A stretch of 35,151 bases of DNA from Alphaproteobacteria bacterium (GTDB lineage Bacteria; Pseudomonadota; Alphaproteobacteria; Puniceispirillales; Puniceispirillaceae): assembly GCA_016780765.1 (NCBI GenBank), contig JADHLH010000016.1:1-35151 (forward strand). Direction: 5' to 3'. Under the pieces are notes generated by a model. The model had not been told where the DNA came from, did no database searches, and was given only the letters and a program-made list of their open reading frames with translations. How positions within the stretch are numbered: the stretch's first letter is position 1; every line of letters starts with the position of its first letter. Position numbers and translations under genes: made by a program. Below, piece by piece: positions 8,450 through 17,231 of the stretch.

Positions 8450-9550
8450 TCAGGCCAGACCGCAGCTGCGTATCCGGCTTTCGAAATCCTCACGGTTGAT
8501 ATATGAGCCTGCCATCTTGCGCATACCGCTGAACGCACCGCGCCCGTGCAACACGCGCCAGTTATCAAAAACCAGCATATCACCCGGCTGCAAGGTATAG
8601 CGCCACTGCATCGCCGGATCATTGGCCATCTGGTCAAAGCGGCAGATGCCGGCATAAAGCGCGCGCATGTCCCGATCCGGCAGCCGCATGGTATCGCGGT
8701 CGTAATTATTGAAGGTGACCTGTGCCAGCCTGCCATCGGCATGACAGCGCAGAACCGGACGATTGGCGCGCAGCACCACCCCGTCACCCTTATAGATGCC
8801 AGTCACACCGATGCGGGTCAGATCATCATAGATAGTTGGCGCTTCTGCCTTCAGCGCGGCGGCTATGCGCGCGCCGTCAACCATGATGGATTCGCCGCCC
8901 TGTGCGTTGTAGTCAACACATAGCAACAGCTGCACACCTGGCGCATCATGGCTGTAGGTACCATCTGTGTGCGGGCGCAATTCCTTCGGCGTATAGGCGG
9001 AATCGGCCATATCTTCATTTGCCTCGAATTCAAACAGCCCGCCAAAAATGGTCTGCCGCACATAGCCGATGTCATTGGACAGCTCTTCCACCGCATCCAG
9101 ATTGCGCGGCGTACCAGTGACAACCGCAAAGCCGTAACTGACCAGCCGCTCCATCAGCGGTGTGACCCCGTCATCTCCGGTCAACGCATCAAACGGCACG
9201 CGAACAGCGTCATGATCCAGAGTCGCGCGCTCCCAGGGCTGTGGTGCTGGCAAGTGCATGCCATCGCCCGGCACCGCAAATTCAGCAAGGAACGCAGCAT
9301 CATATTCGGCCTGCCCGTCCAGATCGGGCCAGTCCAGAACCAGTGCCGACGCATCGCTTTTCAGCTTGGCAGATATCGGGCGAATGGCCGGGTCCAGCGC
9401 CGCTGTGAACAATTCGCGCTGATGACTGCGCGAATCAAAACTGACCGGATCACGTGCATTGTCGCGAAGCCAGAAATAATCGAACCGCGTATCGGCACCA
9501 TTTACCGACAGGCTCAGCCCCGTATCGCCAAGTACCAGATGATCCAGCAT
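8450..9550 (-). CDS. Gamma-butyrobetaine hydroxylase-like Fe(II)/2-oxoglutarate dioxygenase
   Basis: A 366-residue protein starting at 9550, where GGAGG stands five bases before the ATG; the 19 extra upstream codons are not family-like. The N-terminal part (about 1-85) matches the GBBH-like domain (FDYFWLRDNARDP), and the C-terminal TauD/TfdA domain holds the facial triad His194-x-Asp196 (PHTDGTYSHD) and distal His335 (RVLHGRG). Family members hydroxylate gamma-butyrobetaine or trimethyllysine during carnitine synthesis, using O2 and 2-oxoglutarate. The cysteine cluster that binds zinc in the N-terminal domain of animal GBBH is absent here. The gene is alone on its strand between two plus-strand genes, so the substrate is not indicated by context. 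Confidence 0.78.
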   Translation of the reverse strand: MLDHLVLGDTGLSLSVNGADTRFDYFWLRDNARDPVSFDSRSHQRELFTAALDPAIRPISAKLKSDASALVLDWPDLDGQAEYDAAFLAEFAVPGDGMHLPAPQPWERATLDHDAVRVPFDALTGDDGVTPLMERLVSYGFAVVTGTPRNLDAVEELSNDIGYVRQTIFGGLFEFEANEDMADSAYTPKELRPHTDGTYSHDAPGVQLLLCVDYNAQGGESIMVDGARIAAALKAEAPTIYDDLTRIGVTGIYKGDGVVLRANRPVLRCHADGRLAQVTFNNYDRDTMRLPDRDMRALYAGICRFDQMANDPAMQWRYTLQPGDMLVFDNWRVLHGRGAFSGMRKMAGSYINREDFESRIRSCGLA

Positions 9551-9691
9551 CGAAACCTCCATATTCACAATGGTTCCCAGACTAGCCATGGCGCCAGTGG
9601 CAGACAAGCCGCAAGCACTGTCATGCTATTGGAAAAAAGCGGCGCCAATGCTAGAACCGAGCGGATTTTCAACGCGGCCAGCGGATGCAAG

Positions 9692-10699
9692 ATGACCAGC
9701 CTGATCACAGCCATGCATGAAGCACGCGCCCATCACGGCACCGGCGATGACGCCACGTTTGCCATCGCCGCGCTGTATAAATTCGTCGACCTTGATGATC
9801 ACCGGGCCTTGCAGCCGGTCTTGCAGGATCTTTGCGATTCCCAAGGCATTCAAGGCACTGTGCTGCTGGCCGAAGAAGGGATCAACGGCACCATCTGCGG
9901 TACAGTGGCGGGTATGGAAACGGTGCTGCAGTGGCTGGCGGACGACAGCCGTTTCAACGATCTGTCGATCAAATTCTCATTCGCGGGCGAACAGGCTTTC
10001 CTGCGTATGAAGGTGCGGCTGAAGCGCGAGATCGTCACCATGGGCTGTCCTGACATCCGCCCTGCACAGGCCACCGGCACCTATGTCGATCCGGCCGAAT
10101 GGGACGCGCTGATCGATGATCCCGATGTGATGGTGATCGACACCCGTAATCGCTATGAAACAGCCATTGGCAGTTTCCGCGGCGCGGTTGATCCGGAAAC
10201 CGACAGCTTTCGCGAATTTCCCGAATGGGCCGCCGCCCTGGCCAGCCGCAATGATGGAACGCGTCCACGCAAACTGGCGATGTTCTGCACCGGCGGCATC
10301 CGCTGCGAGAAAGCAAGCGCGCTGATGCAGTCCCAAGGCTTTGACGAGGTCTACCATCTGAAGGGTGGCATTCTGAAATATCTTGAGGATATCCCGCAGG
10401 AAGACAGCAGCTGGCAGGGCGAATGCTTTGTCTTTGATAGCCGCGTGGCAGTGGATCATGACCTGCAGCCGGGGCAATATGGCATGTGCCATGCCTGCCG
10501 TATGCCGCTGGCCCCGCAGGACTTGTCCCACCCGGAATATGCGCCGGGGATCAGCTGTCACCATTGCCGTGACGGCCAGGATCCGCAGCAACGCGCGCGG
10601 TTCATGGAACGACAAAAACAGGTCAGACTGGCAGCAGAGCGCGGCGAGGCGCATATCGGCGCAGCAGCGCGCGACAGCCGTAAATCCCGTGACGCCTAA
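9692..10699 (+). CDS. trhO: tRNA uridine(34) hydroxylase, rhodanese domain (TrhO/YceA)
   Basis: A 335-residue protein with the TrhO layout: an N-terminal acylphosphatase-like domain (FAIAALYKFVDLDD, GTVLLAEEGINGTICG), a central rhodanese domain with Cys199 and Cys205 in CTGGIRCEKAS, and a C-terminal pair of CxxC motifs (Cys266/Cys269 and Cys289/Cys292) likely binding zinc. TrhO hydroxylates wobble uridine 34 of certain tRNAs using oxygen, a step toward cmo5U/mo5U. Start chosen at 9692, where homology begins; it lacks a strong ribosome site, and in-frame ATGs at 9623 and 9713 remain possible. It is divergent from the dioxygenase gene, with 141 bases between the two starts. Confidence 0.88.
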   Translation: MTSLITAMHEARAHHGTGDDATFAIAALYKFVDLDDHRALQPVLQDLCDSQGIQGTVLLAEEGINGTICGTVAGMETVLQWLADDSRFNDLSIKFSFAGEQAFLRMKVRLKREIVTMGCPDIRPAQATGTYVDPAEWDALIDDPDVMVIDTRNRYETAIGSFRGAVDPETDSFREFPEWAAALASRNDGTRPRKLAMFCTGGIRCEKASALMQSQGFDEVYHLKGGILKYLEDIPQEDSSWQGECFVFDSRVAVDHDLQPGQYGMCHACRMPLAPQDLSHPEYAPGISCHHCRDGQDPQQRARFMERQKQVRLAAERGEAHIGAAARDSRKSRDA

Positions 10700-10736
10700 A
10701 TCCGGTGAAACATAAATCCGGTGAAACATAAATCCG
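10681..10736. repeat. 16-bp tandem repeat across the trhO stop codon
   Basis: Units of TAAATCCGGTGAAACA at 10697-10712 and 10713-10728, a partial third at 10729-10736, and a diverged first unit at 10681-10696 inside the gene. The real stop TAA is the start of the second unit, so each later unit repeats a TAA. It fills the convergent gap between trhO and yqjG. Confidence 0.93.
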
Positions 10737-10751
10737 CGGCCGAAACAGTCT

Positions 10752-11732
10752 CTAGAGTGCGGCGCGATCATGCGGCGCATCAAGACCCAGTTCTGGCCCG
10801 ACAGGAATGATACCGGTGGGGTTCAGATTGCGATGGCTGGCATAATAGTGCCGCTTGATCTCGTCAATTCTGACAGTGTCTGCAATGCCCGGCATCTGAT
10901 ATAGCTCGCGCATATAGCCGGACAGGGCAGGGTAATCAGCAATACGGCGGATATTGCATTTGAAATGCCCGACATAGACCGCATCAAAGCGGATCAGTGT
11001 CGTGAAGAAGCGCCAGTCAGCCTCGGTCACCTGATCACCAACCAGATAGCGGCGGCGAGACAGATGCGCCTCCATCCGGTCCAGCCCGTCAAACAGCTTT
11101 GACACCGCGTCGGCATAGGCCTCATGCGTCGTGGCAAAACCTGACCGGTAAACACCATTATTGATACAATCATAGATATCGGCATTGATTGCATCGATGT
11201 CGGCGCGCAAATCCGGCGGGCAATAGTCATCGGTGTTGCCTGTCAGATCATTGAAGGCGCTGTTGAACATGCGGATGATCTCGGAAGATTCGTTTGAGAC
11301 AATGCGCGATGTCTGACGGTCCCACAGCACCGGCACTGTCACCCGGCCCGTTGCGGCGGGATCAGCCTTTGTATAGATCTGGTGCATGAAGCTGGCACCA
11401 TGCAGATGATCGCCTGTTCCGCCATCCGCATCAGCGGCAAAAGTCCAGCCATCATCCAGCATCAGCGGATGCACCGATGATACATCGATATGGGATACAA
11501 GCCCCTTCAGATGCCGAAAAATCAGCGTGCGGTGCGCCCAGGGGCAGGCAAAGGAAATATAGAGATGATAGCGTCCGCTTTCCGCGGCAAAGCCGGCCTC
11601 ACCCGTCGGGCCAGCGCTGCCATCGGCGGTGATCCAGTTGCGGAACCGCGCCGTGTCCCGCACGAAATGACCACCACTTTCCTTGGTGTCATACCAGGCG
11701 GATGACCAGGTGCCGTCAATCAGCTGACCCAT
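10752..11732 (-). CDS. yqjG: Glutathionyl-hydroquinone reductase (Xi-class GST, YqjG/ECM4)
   Basis: A 326-residue protein with the long Xi-class glutathione transferase arrangement. An N-terminal extension of about 55 residues (TRFRNWIT) precedes the thioredoxin-like domain with active-site Cys63 in SFACPWAHRT, and an all-alpha C-terminal domain follows. Conserved features include PVLWDRQTSRIVSNESSEIIRMFN and RYLVGDQVTEADWRFFTTLIRFD. These enzymes reduce S-glutathionyl-hydroquinones, repairing glutathione-quinone adducts. The gene lies 15 bases after rpe on the same strand and is probably transcribed with it. Length and motifs are normal for the family. Confidence 0.9.
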   Translation of the reverse strand: MGQLIDGTWSSAWYDTKESGGHFVRDTARFRNWITADGSAGPTGEAGFAAESGRYHLYISFACPWAHRTLIFRHLKGLVSHIDVSSVHPLMLDDGWTFAADADGGTGDHLHGASFMHQIYTKADPAATGRVTVPVLWDRQTSRIVSNESSEIIRMFNSAFNDLTGNTDDYCPPDLRADIDAINADIYDCINNGVYRSGFATTHEAYADAVSKLFDGLDRMEAHLSRRRYLVGDQVTEADWRFFTTLIRFDAVYVGHFKCNIRRIADYPALSGYMRELYQMPGIADTVRIDEIKRHYYASHRNLNPTGIIPVGPELGLDAPHDRAAL

Positions 11733-11747
11733 ACAGTATGTCCCTGT

Positions 11748-12428
11748 CTAGCGCGCAGCAGCAGCAGCAGTGCGAATGGCGTCGATATTGGCCCGGTAGG
11801 CAGCTTCACCATCACCCTTGAACACAGCTGAACCAGCAACAAGGGCGCGGGCACCTGCGGCGGCCACCAGCGGTGCTGTCTCGGCCGTGATCCCGCCATC
11901 CACCTCGATGACGATGTCGCGACCGGCCGTCATCTGGCGGATCGTGGCAATCTTTTCGGCCATCGCCCCTATAAAGGACTGGCCACCAAAGCCGGGATTG
12001 ACCGTCATCACCAGAATCAGATCAAGCCGGTCCAGCACATGCGCCAGCACATCGGCCGGGCTGTGCGGATTGAGCGACACACCGGCCCGGCACCCCAGCT
12101 CACGGATTCGCGACAGCGTGCGGTCAAGATGTGCGCAGGCCTCGGCATGCACCGTGATAATCTCGGCACCGGCCTTGGCATAGCTGTCCAGCAGCGCATC
12201 GGGATTCGACACCATCAGATGCGCATCGAAGGTGCGATCGGTGACATGGCGGAGCGCCTTGATCACCGGCGGACCAAACGTCAGATTGGGCACAAAATGC
12301 CCATCCATTACATCCAGATGTATCCAGTCCGCACCAGCGCGGTCGATGGCCGACACCTCGTCAGCAAGCCGGCTGAAATTCGATGCAAGGATCGAGGGTG
12401 CGATGATAATGCCGTCATCCACGTGCAT
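11748..12428 (-). CDS. rpe: Ribulose-phosphate 3-epimerase
   Basis: A 226-residue TIM-barrel enzyme that interconverts ribulose 5-phosphate and xylulose 5-phosphate. Visible motifs are [15 protein letters not shown] at the N-terminus, the metal-site segment [44 protein letters not shown] and the phosphate loop near IEVDGGI and [13 protein letters not shown]. Start taken at 12428 (AGGCGGAC upstream), giving the usual family length; the longer frame to 12488 adds unrelated residues. It is followed by yqjG and faces gcdH across a 250-base divergent gap. Confidence 0.95.
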   Translation of the reverse strand: MHVDDGIIIAPSILASNFSRLADEVSAIDRAGADWIHLDVMDGHFVPNLTFGPPVIKALRHVTDRTFDAHLMVSNPDALLDSYAKAGAEIITVHAEACAHLDRTLSRIRELGCRAGVSLNPHSPADVLAHVLDRLDLILVMTVNPGFGGQSFIGAMAEKIATIRQMTAGRDIVIEVDGGITAETAPLVAAAGARALVAGSAVFKGDGEAAYRANIDAIRTAAAAAR

Positions 12429-12678
12429 GTCCGCCTGCGCTGTTCCTATCCAAAGAGGAGTGATAGCGGTCCGCCGCCGAAAACTCAAGCTGCGTGCATT
12501 CAGGCTTTCACAAGACTGGTGTCTGCCATTGATCCCGGCATCCAGACATAAAATGCCGCAGGGGCTAGCCCATTGCGGGTCTATTGCGCTACACTGCCGG
12601 TCAATCGCAGGCAGGACGGTCCACCATTGTTGGCCACCCTGGCCATATCCGCCCGCTCAGAACAAGGAAGACCTCGCC
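12429..12678. promoter_or_regulatory. Divergent intergenic region rpe/gcdH
   Basis: A 250-base spacer that must hold promoters for both directions. TAAAAT at 12549-12554 has TTGATC 14 bases upstream, too close for a standard promoter, and no convincing -35/-10 pair is visible for either gene. The gcdH ribosome site AAGGAAG sits at its right end. Confidence 0.3.
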
Positions 12679-13881
12679 ATGGAAGGTGTACTTACATCAT
12701 CAAAACCAGTGTTCTCGTGGGAAGACCCGTTCTATCTCGACAGGCAGTTGAATGACGAAGAACGCATGGTCCGCGATACGGCGCGCCAGTTCGCGCGCGA
12801 TGTGTTGTTGCCGCGTGTTATCGATGATTTTCGCGAAGAGAGATTTGACAAGGATGTCATGCGCCAGATGGGCAGCCTTGGCCTGCTTGGCCCGACCATT
12901 CCCGATACCTATGGCGGCGCCGGCGTGAACCATGTTGCCTACGGCCTTGCCGCGCATGAGATTGAAGCTGTTGATTCCGGCTACCGGTCGGCCATGTCGG
13001 TCCAGTCATCGCTTGTCATGCATCCGATCCACGCGTTTGGCACCGAAGAGCAAAAACAGAAGTTTCTGCCGAAACTGGCTAGCGGCGAGATGATCGGCTG
13101 TTTCGGATTGACCGAGCCTGACTATGGGTCCGATCCCGGCGGCATGGTCACAAAGGCGGTCAAGGTCGATGGTGGCTATCACCTGAGCGGCGCGAAGATG
13201 TGGATTTCAAACGCACCGATCGCCGATATTGCCGTTGTCTGGGCAAAGCTGGATGGCGTGATCCGCGGGTTCGTTGTTGAGCGTGAAACCGCTGGTGACG
13301 GCTTCTCGACACCAAATATCGGCGGCAAACTGTCTTTGCGCGCTTCGGTCACCGGGTCCATCCAGATGGATAATGCCTTCGTGTCCGACGATAATCTGTT
13401 CCCTGATGTAAAGGGCCTGAAAGGACCGTTTTCCTGCCTGAACAAGGCGCGTTACGGTATTGCCTGGGGTACATTGGGGGCTGCGCAGTTCTGTTATGAT
13501 GCAGCGCGCACCTATACGCTTGATCGCAAGCAGTTCGACCGTCCACTGGCCGCTAACCAGCTTGTGCAACTGAAACTGGCCGACATGCATACCGAGATCA
13601 GTATCGGTCTGCAGGCCTGCTTGCGCGTTGGACGGTTGCTGGATGAAGGCAACTGCCCGCCAGAAAACATCTCGACGATCAAGCGGAACAGCTGTGGCAA
13701 GGCACTGGCCATGGTACGTGTTGCGCGTGACATGCATGGCGGCAACGGCATTGCAGAGGAATATCACGTGATGCGTCATCTGATGAATCTTGAAACGGTG
13801 AACACCTATGAGGGCACGCATGATGTGCATGCGCTGATCCTCGGCCGGGCCATCACCGGCATTCAGGCCTTCACTGGCTAG
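12679..13881 (+). CDS. gcdH: Glutaryl-CoA dehydrogenase
   Basis: A 400-residue acyl-CoA dehydrogenase. Oxidative decarboxylation of glutaryl-CoA to crotonyl-CoA with electrons to ETF is the family reaction. Start at 12679 with AAGGAAG eight bases upstream. Motifs follow the GCDH pattern: [28 protein letters not shown] at the N-terminus, [34 protein letters not shown] for flavin/substrate binding, and catalytic Glu378 in [19 protein letters not shown]. The next gene begins four bases after the stop. Together they form a glutarate/lysine/tryptophan end-pathway pair. Confidence 0.93.
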   Translation: MEGVLTSSKPVFSWEDPFYLDRQLNDEERMVRDTARQFARDVLLPRVIDDFREERFDKDVMRQMGSLGLLGPTIPDTYGGAGVNHVAYGLAAHEIEAVDSGYRSAMSVQSSLVMHPIHAFGTEEQKQKFLPKLASGEMIGCFGLTEPDYGSDPGGMVTKAVKVDGGYHLSGAKMWISNAPIADIAVVWAKLDGVIRGFVVERETAGDGFSTPNIGGKLSLRASVTGSIQMDNAFVSDDNLFPDVKGLKGPFSCLNKARYGIAWGTLGAAQFCYDAARTYTLDRKQFDRPLAANQLVQLKLADMHTEISIGLQACLRVGRLLDEGNCPPENISTIKRNSCGKALAMVRVARDMHGGNGIAEEYHVMRHLMNLETVNTYEGTHDVHALILGRAITGIQAFTG

Positions 13882-13885
13882 TCAG

Positions 13886-15130
13886 ATGACAACGCCGGTC
13901 GGCGCCCTGTCGGATCTGCGGGTACTGGATCTGTCGCGCATTCTTGCCGGCCCCTGGGCCACGCAGATGCTGGGGGATCTTGGTGCCGATATCATCAAGA
14001 TCGAACGCCCCGGCAGCGGTGATGATACCCGTGGCTGGGGCCCGCCCTATGCAGATGATATCACTGGCGATGCGGCAGCCGATGCCGCCGCGCGGTCTGC
14101 TTATTTCTGTTCGGTAAACCGGAACAAGCGGTCGCTTGCCATCGATATCACATCAGAAGACGGCGCGACCATTCTGCGAGATCTGGCAGCGCATGCGGAC
14201 ATCCTTGTCGAAAACTTCAAGGTTGGCGGGCTTGCCAAATATGGCCTCGATTATGAAACGCTCCGCGCGATCAATCCGGCGCTTGTCTATTGCTCGATCA
14301 CCGGCTTTGGCATGAATGGCCCCGATGCGCAGCGCGCCGGCTATGATTTCATGATCCAGGGCATGGGCGGGCTGATGAGCGTGACCGGAGAGCCAGATGG
14401 CATGCCGATGAAGATTGGTGTGGCGCTGGTAGATGTGCTGACCGGCACCAATGCAGCCACGGCCATTCTGGCAGCTGTCATGCATGCGCAGCGCACCGGT
14501 ACCGGCCAGCATATTGATATGAGCCTGTTTGATGTCAGTGTGGCCAGCCTTGCCAATCAGGCGCTGAACTATCTGGTCAGCGAGAAGGTGCCGGGACGGC
14601 TTGGCAACGCCCATCCCAATATCGTGCCCTATCAGGCCTTTGCCACCGCTGACGGGCACGTCATTCTTGCTGTCGGCAATGATTCGCAATTCAGGAAGTT
14701 TTGTGCCGTTGCCGGGTGTGACGGGCTGGCCGATGATCCGGCCTATGCGACGAACCGTGCCCGCGTGGAAAATCGCCAGGAGCTGTTGCCGCATATCACC
14801 GCTGTCTTCCAGACGCAGACCACGGGCTGGTGGCTGGACAAGCTGGCGGCAGTCGGTGTGCCGGCCGGCCCGATCAACAGCATCGATGCCGTTCTGGATG
14901 AACCACAAGCCCGACAGCGCGGCCTGTCTGCCAGTATTGCGGATGATCTGCTTGGCAGCGTGCCAACCATTGCCAGCCCGATGCGGCTGTCGGAAACCCC
15001 GCCGCAGGCCACCTTGCCGCCGCCGCGGCTTGGTGCGCACAGCCGCGAGGTGCTGTCGGAACTACTGACCATGGACAGTGCCCGGCTGGACAAGCTGGTC
15101 GCCGACGGCATCATTGGTGACGCCAGCTAG
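13886..15130 (+). CDS. Class III (CaiB/BaiF) CoA-transferase, probable succinyl-CoA:glutarate CoA-transferase
   Basis: A 414-residue family III CoA-transferase. The N-terminal LRVLDLSRILAGPWATQMLGDLGADIIKIE signature is complete, and the catalytic aspartate is Asp183 in ALVDVLTGTNAA, within GYDFMIQGMGGLMSVTGEPDGMPMKIG. Its position four bases after gcdH suggests it activates glutarate to glutaryl-CoA using succinyl-CoA, as the human SUGCT and bacterial gcdH-linked homologues do. Family III enzymes for other acids look alike, so the substrate comes from context. Its stop TAG overlaps the stop of the convergent transporter gene within the palindrome AGCTAGCT (15125-15132). Confidence 0.82.
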   Translation: MTTPVGALSDLRVLDLSRILAGPWATQMLGDLGADIIKIERPGSGDDTRGWGPPYADDITGDAAADAAARSAYFCSVNRNKRSLAIDITSEDGATILRDLAAHADILVENFKVGGLAKYGLDYETLRAINPALVYCSITGFGMNGPDAQRAGYDFMIQGMGGLMSVTGEPDGMPMKIGVALVDVLTGTNAATAILAAVMHAQRTGTGQHIDMSLFDVSVASLANQALNYLVSEKVPGRLGNAHPNIVPYQAFATADGHVILAVGNDSQFRKFCAVAGCDGLADDPAYATNRARVENRQELLPHITAVFQTQTTGWWLDKLAAVGVPAGPINSIDAVLDEPQARQRGLSASIADDLLGSVPTIASPMRLSETPPQATLPPPRLGAHSREVLSELLTMDSARLDKLVADGIIGDAS

Positions 15131-16026
15131 CTGGGCGACTCACCCCTATCCATGTCATCATGCATCTTTTTGCGCATCGCCTCGGGATCGATGACCACAA
15201 CGCCGACACCTGTGATCACCACCGCCCCGCCAACCAGCACCCAGGCGTCTGGCCGTTCACCCAGAAACGTTACCGCACCAAGGATAGTCGACACAGGCAA
15301 CAGCAGCAGCACAGGCATCACCAACGGCACCGGATAACGCGCCAGCACAAAAAACCAGGCCGAATAGCCGATCACCGTCATCACAATCCCCAGATAGGCA
15401 ACAGTGATCCAGGCACTTGCCGGAGCGGCCTGCAAGGCTGGCCACGGGTCACCTTCAAACAGGATCGAGGCTATGAACATCTGCGGGGCAGCCAGCATGC
15501 CGATCCACGCTGTCAGCTGAAATCCGCTCAGCGCATCACCCAGACGGCGCACCAGAATCTGCCCGAATGCCCAGCACAGGCACCCCGACAAGACCAGGAT
15601 CACTCCGGTCATCTGCCCGGCGAGCGACGGCGCACCAACAATCATCACAATACCCGCCAGCGACACGCCAGTGCCAACAAGCTGGCGCAGGGTCGGGCGT
15701 TCCTTCAGGATCACCGCCGCCATCAGGGTACCGAATATCACTTCGGACTGTACCAGCAGCACAGCTGGAGTGGCATCGATCCGCGCCAGACCGGAAAATG
15801 TCATCCCGTATTGAAGCGTTGCCGACACCAGCGTGATGATGGTCAGCGACCACCAGTGGCCACGCGGCACCGGCACCAGCCAGACAAGTATCGCCGCGGC
15901 AATCGCAAAACGCATCGACATCAGCAACAAGGGTGGAAAATGATCAAGACCGGCCTTTGCCAACGCAAAACCGAAACCCCATGTCAGCGGCACCACAAGT
16001 GCGATCAGCAGATGCCGCAATTGCAT
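15127..16026 (-). CDS. EamA-family (DMT superfamily) transporter
   Basis: A 299-residue hydrophobic protein with the two tandem five-helix EamA repeats expected for drug/metabolite transporters. The first repeat starts LLIALVVPLTWGFGFALAKAGL and the second begins near ILVLSGCLCWAFGQILV. The cytoplasmic tail is charged (EAMRKKMHDD). It is the last gene of the leftward set, starting two bases after the M20 deacetylase stop, and so is probably cotranslated with it. EamA proteins usually export amino acids or metabolites, and some import. Substrate unknown; the operon suggests an amino or diamino acid derivative. Confidence 0.82.
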   Translation of the reverse strand: MQLRHLLIALVVPLTWGFGFALAKAGLDHFPPLLLMSMRFAIAAAILVWLVPVPRGHWWSLTIITLVSATLQYGMTFSGLARIDATPAVLLVQSEVIFGTLMAAVILKERPTLRQLVGTGVSLAGIVMIVGAPSLAGQMTGVILVLSGCLCWAFGQILVRRLGDALSGFQLTAWIGMLAAPQMFIASILFEGDPWPALQAAPASAWITVAYLGIVMTVIGYSAWFFVLARYPVPLVMPVLLLLPVSTILGAVTFLGERPDAWVLVGGAVVITGVGVVVIDPEAMRKKMHDDMDRGESPS

Positions 16027-16028
16027 GG

Positions 16029-17231
16029 TCAGTAACCCCCGCGCATATAGGCGGCAAGCCGGTCGATGAATTGCAACCCTTCGACAAGCGCCGCCTCGGT
16101 GATGAATTCATCAGGTTGATGCATCTGCGCCATCCCGCCAGGACCAAAGATTACCGTATCCATACCCGCTTTCTGGAAGAACGGCGCATCAGTGCCGAAT
16201 GACACCACCTGCGGTGTTTCGTTCGTCCACAGCCGCGCCACCAGATTTGCCGCCGGGCCATCAGGCCGGGCCTCCAGCGGGGGCGCATCACACAGCATAT
16301 GCGTTTCAATTCCGGCACGCGGGTCAATCGCCGTCATCTCGGGGACAAGACCGTGCGTTATGAAATCGGTGACCCGGCCAAGATACTGATGCGGATCATC
16401 ACCCGGATGGGCCCGAATTTCCCAGTCAATCTCACATCTGTCCGGAATGATGTTACGCGCTTCACCGCCGCGGATGACACCCACCGACAGGCTGGTATGT
16501 GGCGGGTTGAATGGTGAGCCCTCAATCGGTGCCGCCGCCAGATCATCGGCGCAGCTGCGCATGAAATCGACCAGTCGTGCCGCATAATAGACGGCATTCA
16601 CCATACCGGCAGGTTGCGACGCATGCCCCGATGTGCCGGTGACCACAGTGGTCAGTTCCATTCCGCCCTTATGCCCCACAAAAGGCTGCATGTTGGTGGG
16701 CTCGCCGATGATGGCAATCTCGGCACGAAGACCGATAGAATCAAAAAATGCCGGCAGCTGCGATGCGCCAAAGAACCCGGTTTCCTCATCAAAGCTCAAC
16801 GCCACATGCAGCGGCATCGACAGGCTGTCAGCCTGCGCCATGATATCGGGCAGGCTGGCCAGAACGATAGCGATAAACCCCTTCATATCAACCGCGCCGC
16901 GCCCATGAAGGCGCCCGTCATCACGTCGCAGGATGAACGGATCACCGGTCCAGCCATCGGGGCTGGCCGGCACCACATCCATGTGACCGGACAGCAACAC
17001 CCCGCCAGGGCGCTGCGGACCGGCGCTGGCCAGCAGATTGAAGCGCTGACCATCTTCATGGGCATCGCGCACACACCGCATGCCGAGGTCACGCATCCGC
17101 GTTTCGATATAGCTGACGATCGTATCATTCGGTTGCAGGCTGACGCTGGGAAATGCCACCAGATCAGCCAGAATCTCGATAGCCAGATCGAGCGCCGGAT
17201 GCGCTGGCGATGTGCCTGCTGCTTTGGTCAT
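16029..17231 (-). CDS. M20 metallopeptidase, acetylornithine deacetylase (ArgE)-like
   Basis: A 400-residue di-zinc amidohydrolase. Metal-site motifs are GHMDVVP (His83, Asp85), GRGAVDMKG, SFDEETG (acid pair), GEPTNM and a C-terminal histidine in GGMAQMHQPDEF. GHKGGMELTTVVTGTSGHAS marks the dimerisation domain. Pattern and length match ArgE, which removes acetyl from N2-acetylornithine. Here it overlaps the ectoine-hydrolase-like gene by four bases (ATGA) rather than sitting with arginine genes, so an acetylated relative such as N-acetyl-2,4-diaminobutyrate is a reasonable alternative substrate. M20-type DoeB2 enzymes have been proposed for that step. Which of the two is correct cannot be settled from sequence reading. 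Confidence 0.75.
   Translation of the reverse strand: MTKAAGTSPAHPALDLAIEILADLVAFPSVSLQPNDTIVSYIETRMRDLGMRCVRDAHEDGQRFNLLASAGPQRPGGVLLSGHMDVVPASPDGWTGDPFILRRDDGRLHGRGAVDMKGFIAIVLASLPDIMAQADSLSMPLHVALSFDEETGFFGASQLPAFFDSIGLRAEIAIIGEPTNMQPFVGHKGGMELTTVVTGTSGHASQPAGMVNAVYYAARLVDFMRSCADDLAAAPIEGSPFNPPHTSLSVGVIRGGEARNIIPDRCEIDWEIRAHPGDDPHQYLGRVTDFITHGLVPEMTAIDPRAGIETHMLCDAPPLEARPDGPAANLVARLWTNETPQVVSFGTDAPFFQKAGMDTVIFGPGGMAQMHQPDEFITEAALVEGLQFIDRLAAYMRGGY

Noticed and set aside
8948-9691. N-terminal extension of trhO to 8948
   Set aside because: The extra codons run antisense through the dioxygenase gene and resemble no TrhO; homology starts near 9692.
12232-12678. N-terminal extension of gcdH to 12232
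   Set aside because: Antisense to rpe, while the ATG at 12679 has a good ribosome site and the family N-terminus.
15160-16035. Plus-strand open frame of 291 codons opposite the EamA gene
   Set aside because: Gln/His/Arg-rich mirror of a membrane protein's codons, no ribosome site and no family resemblance.
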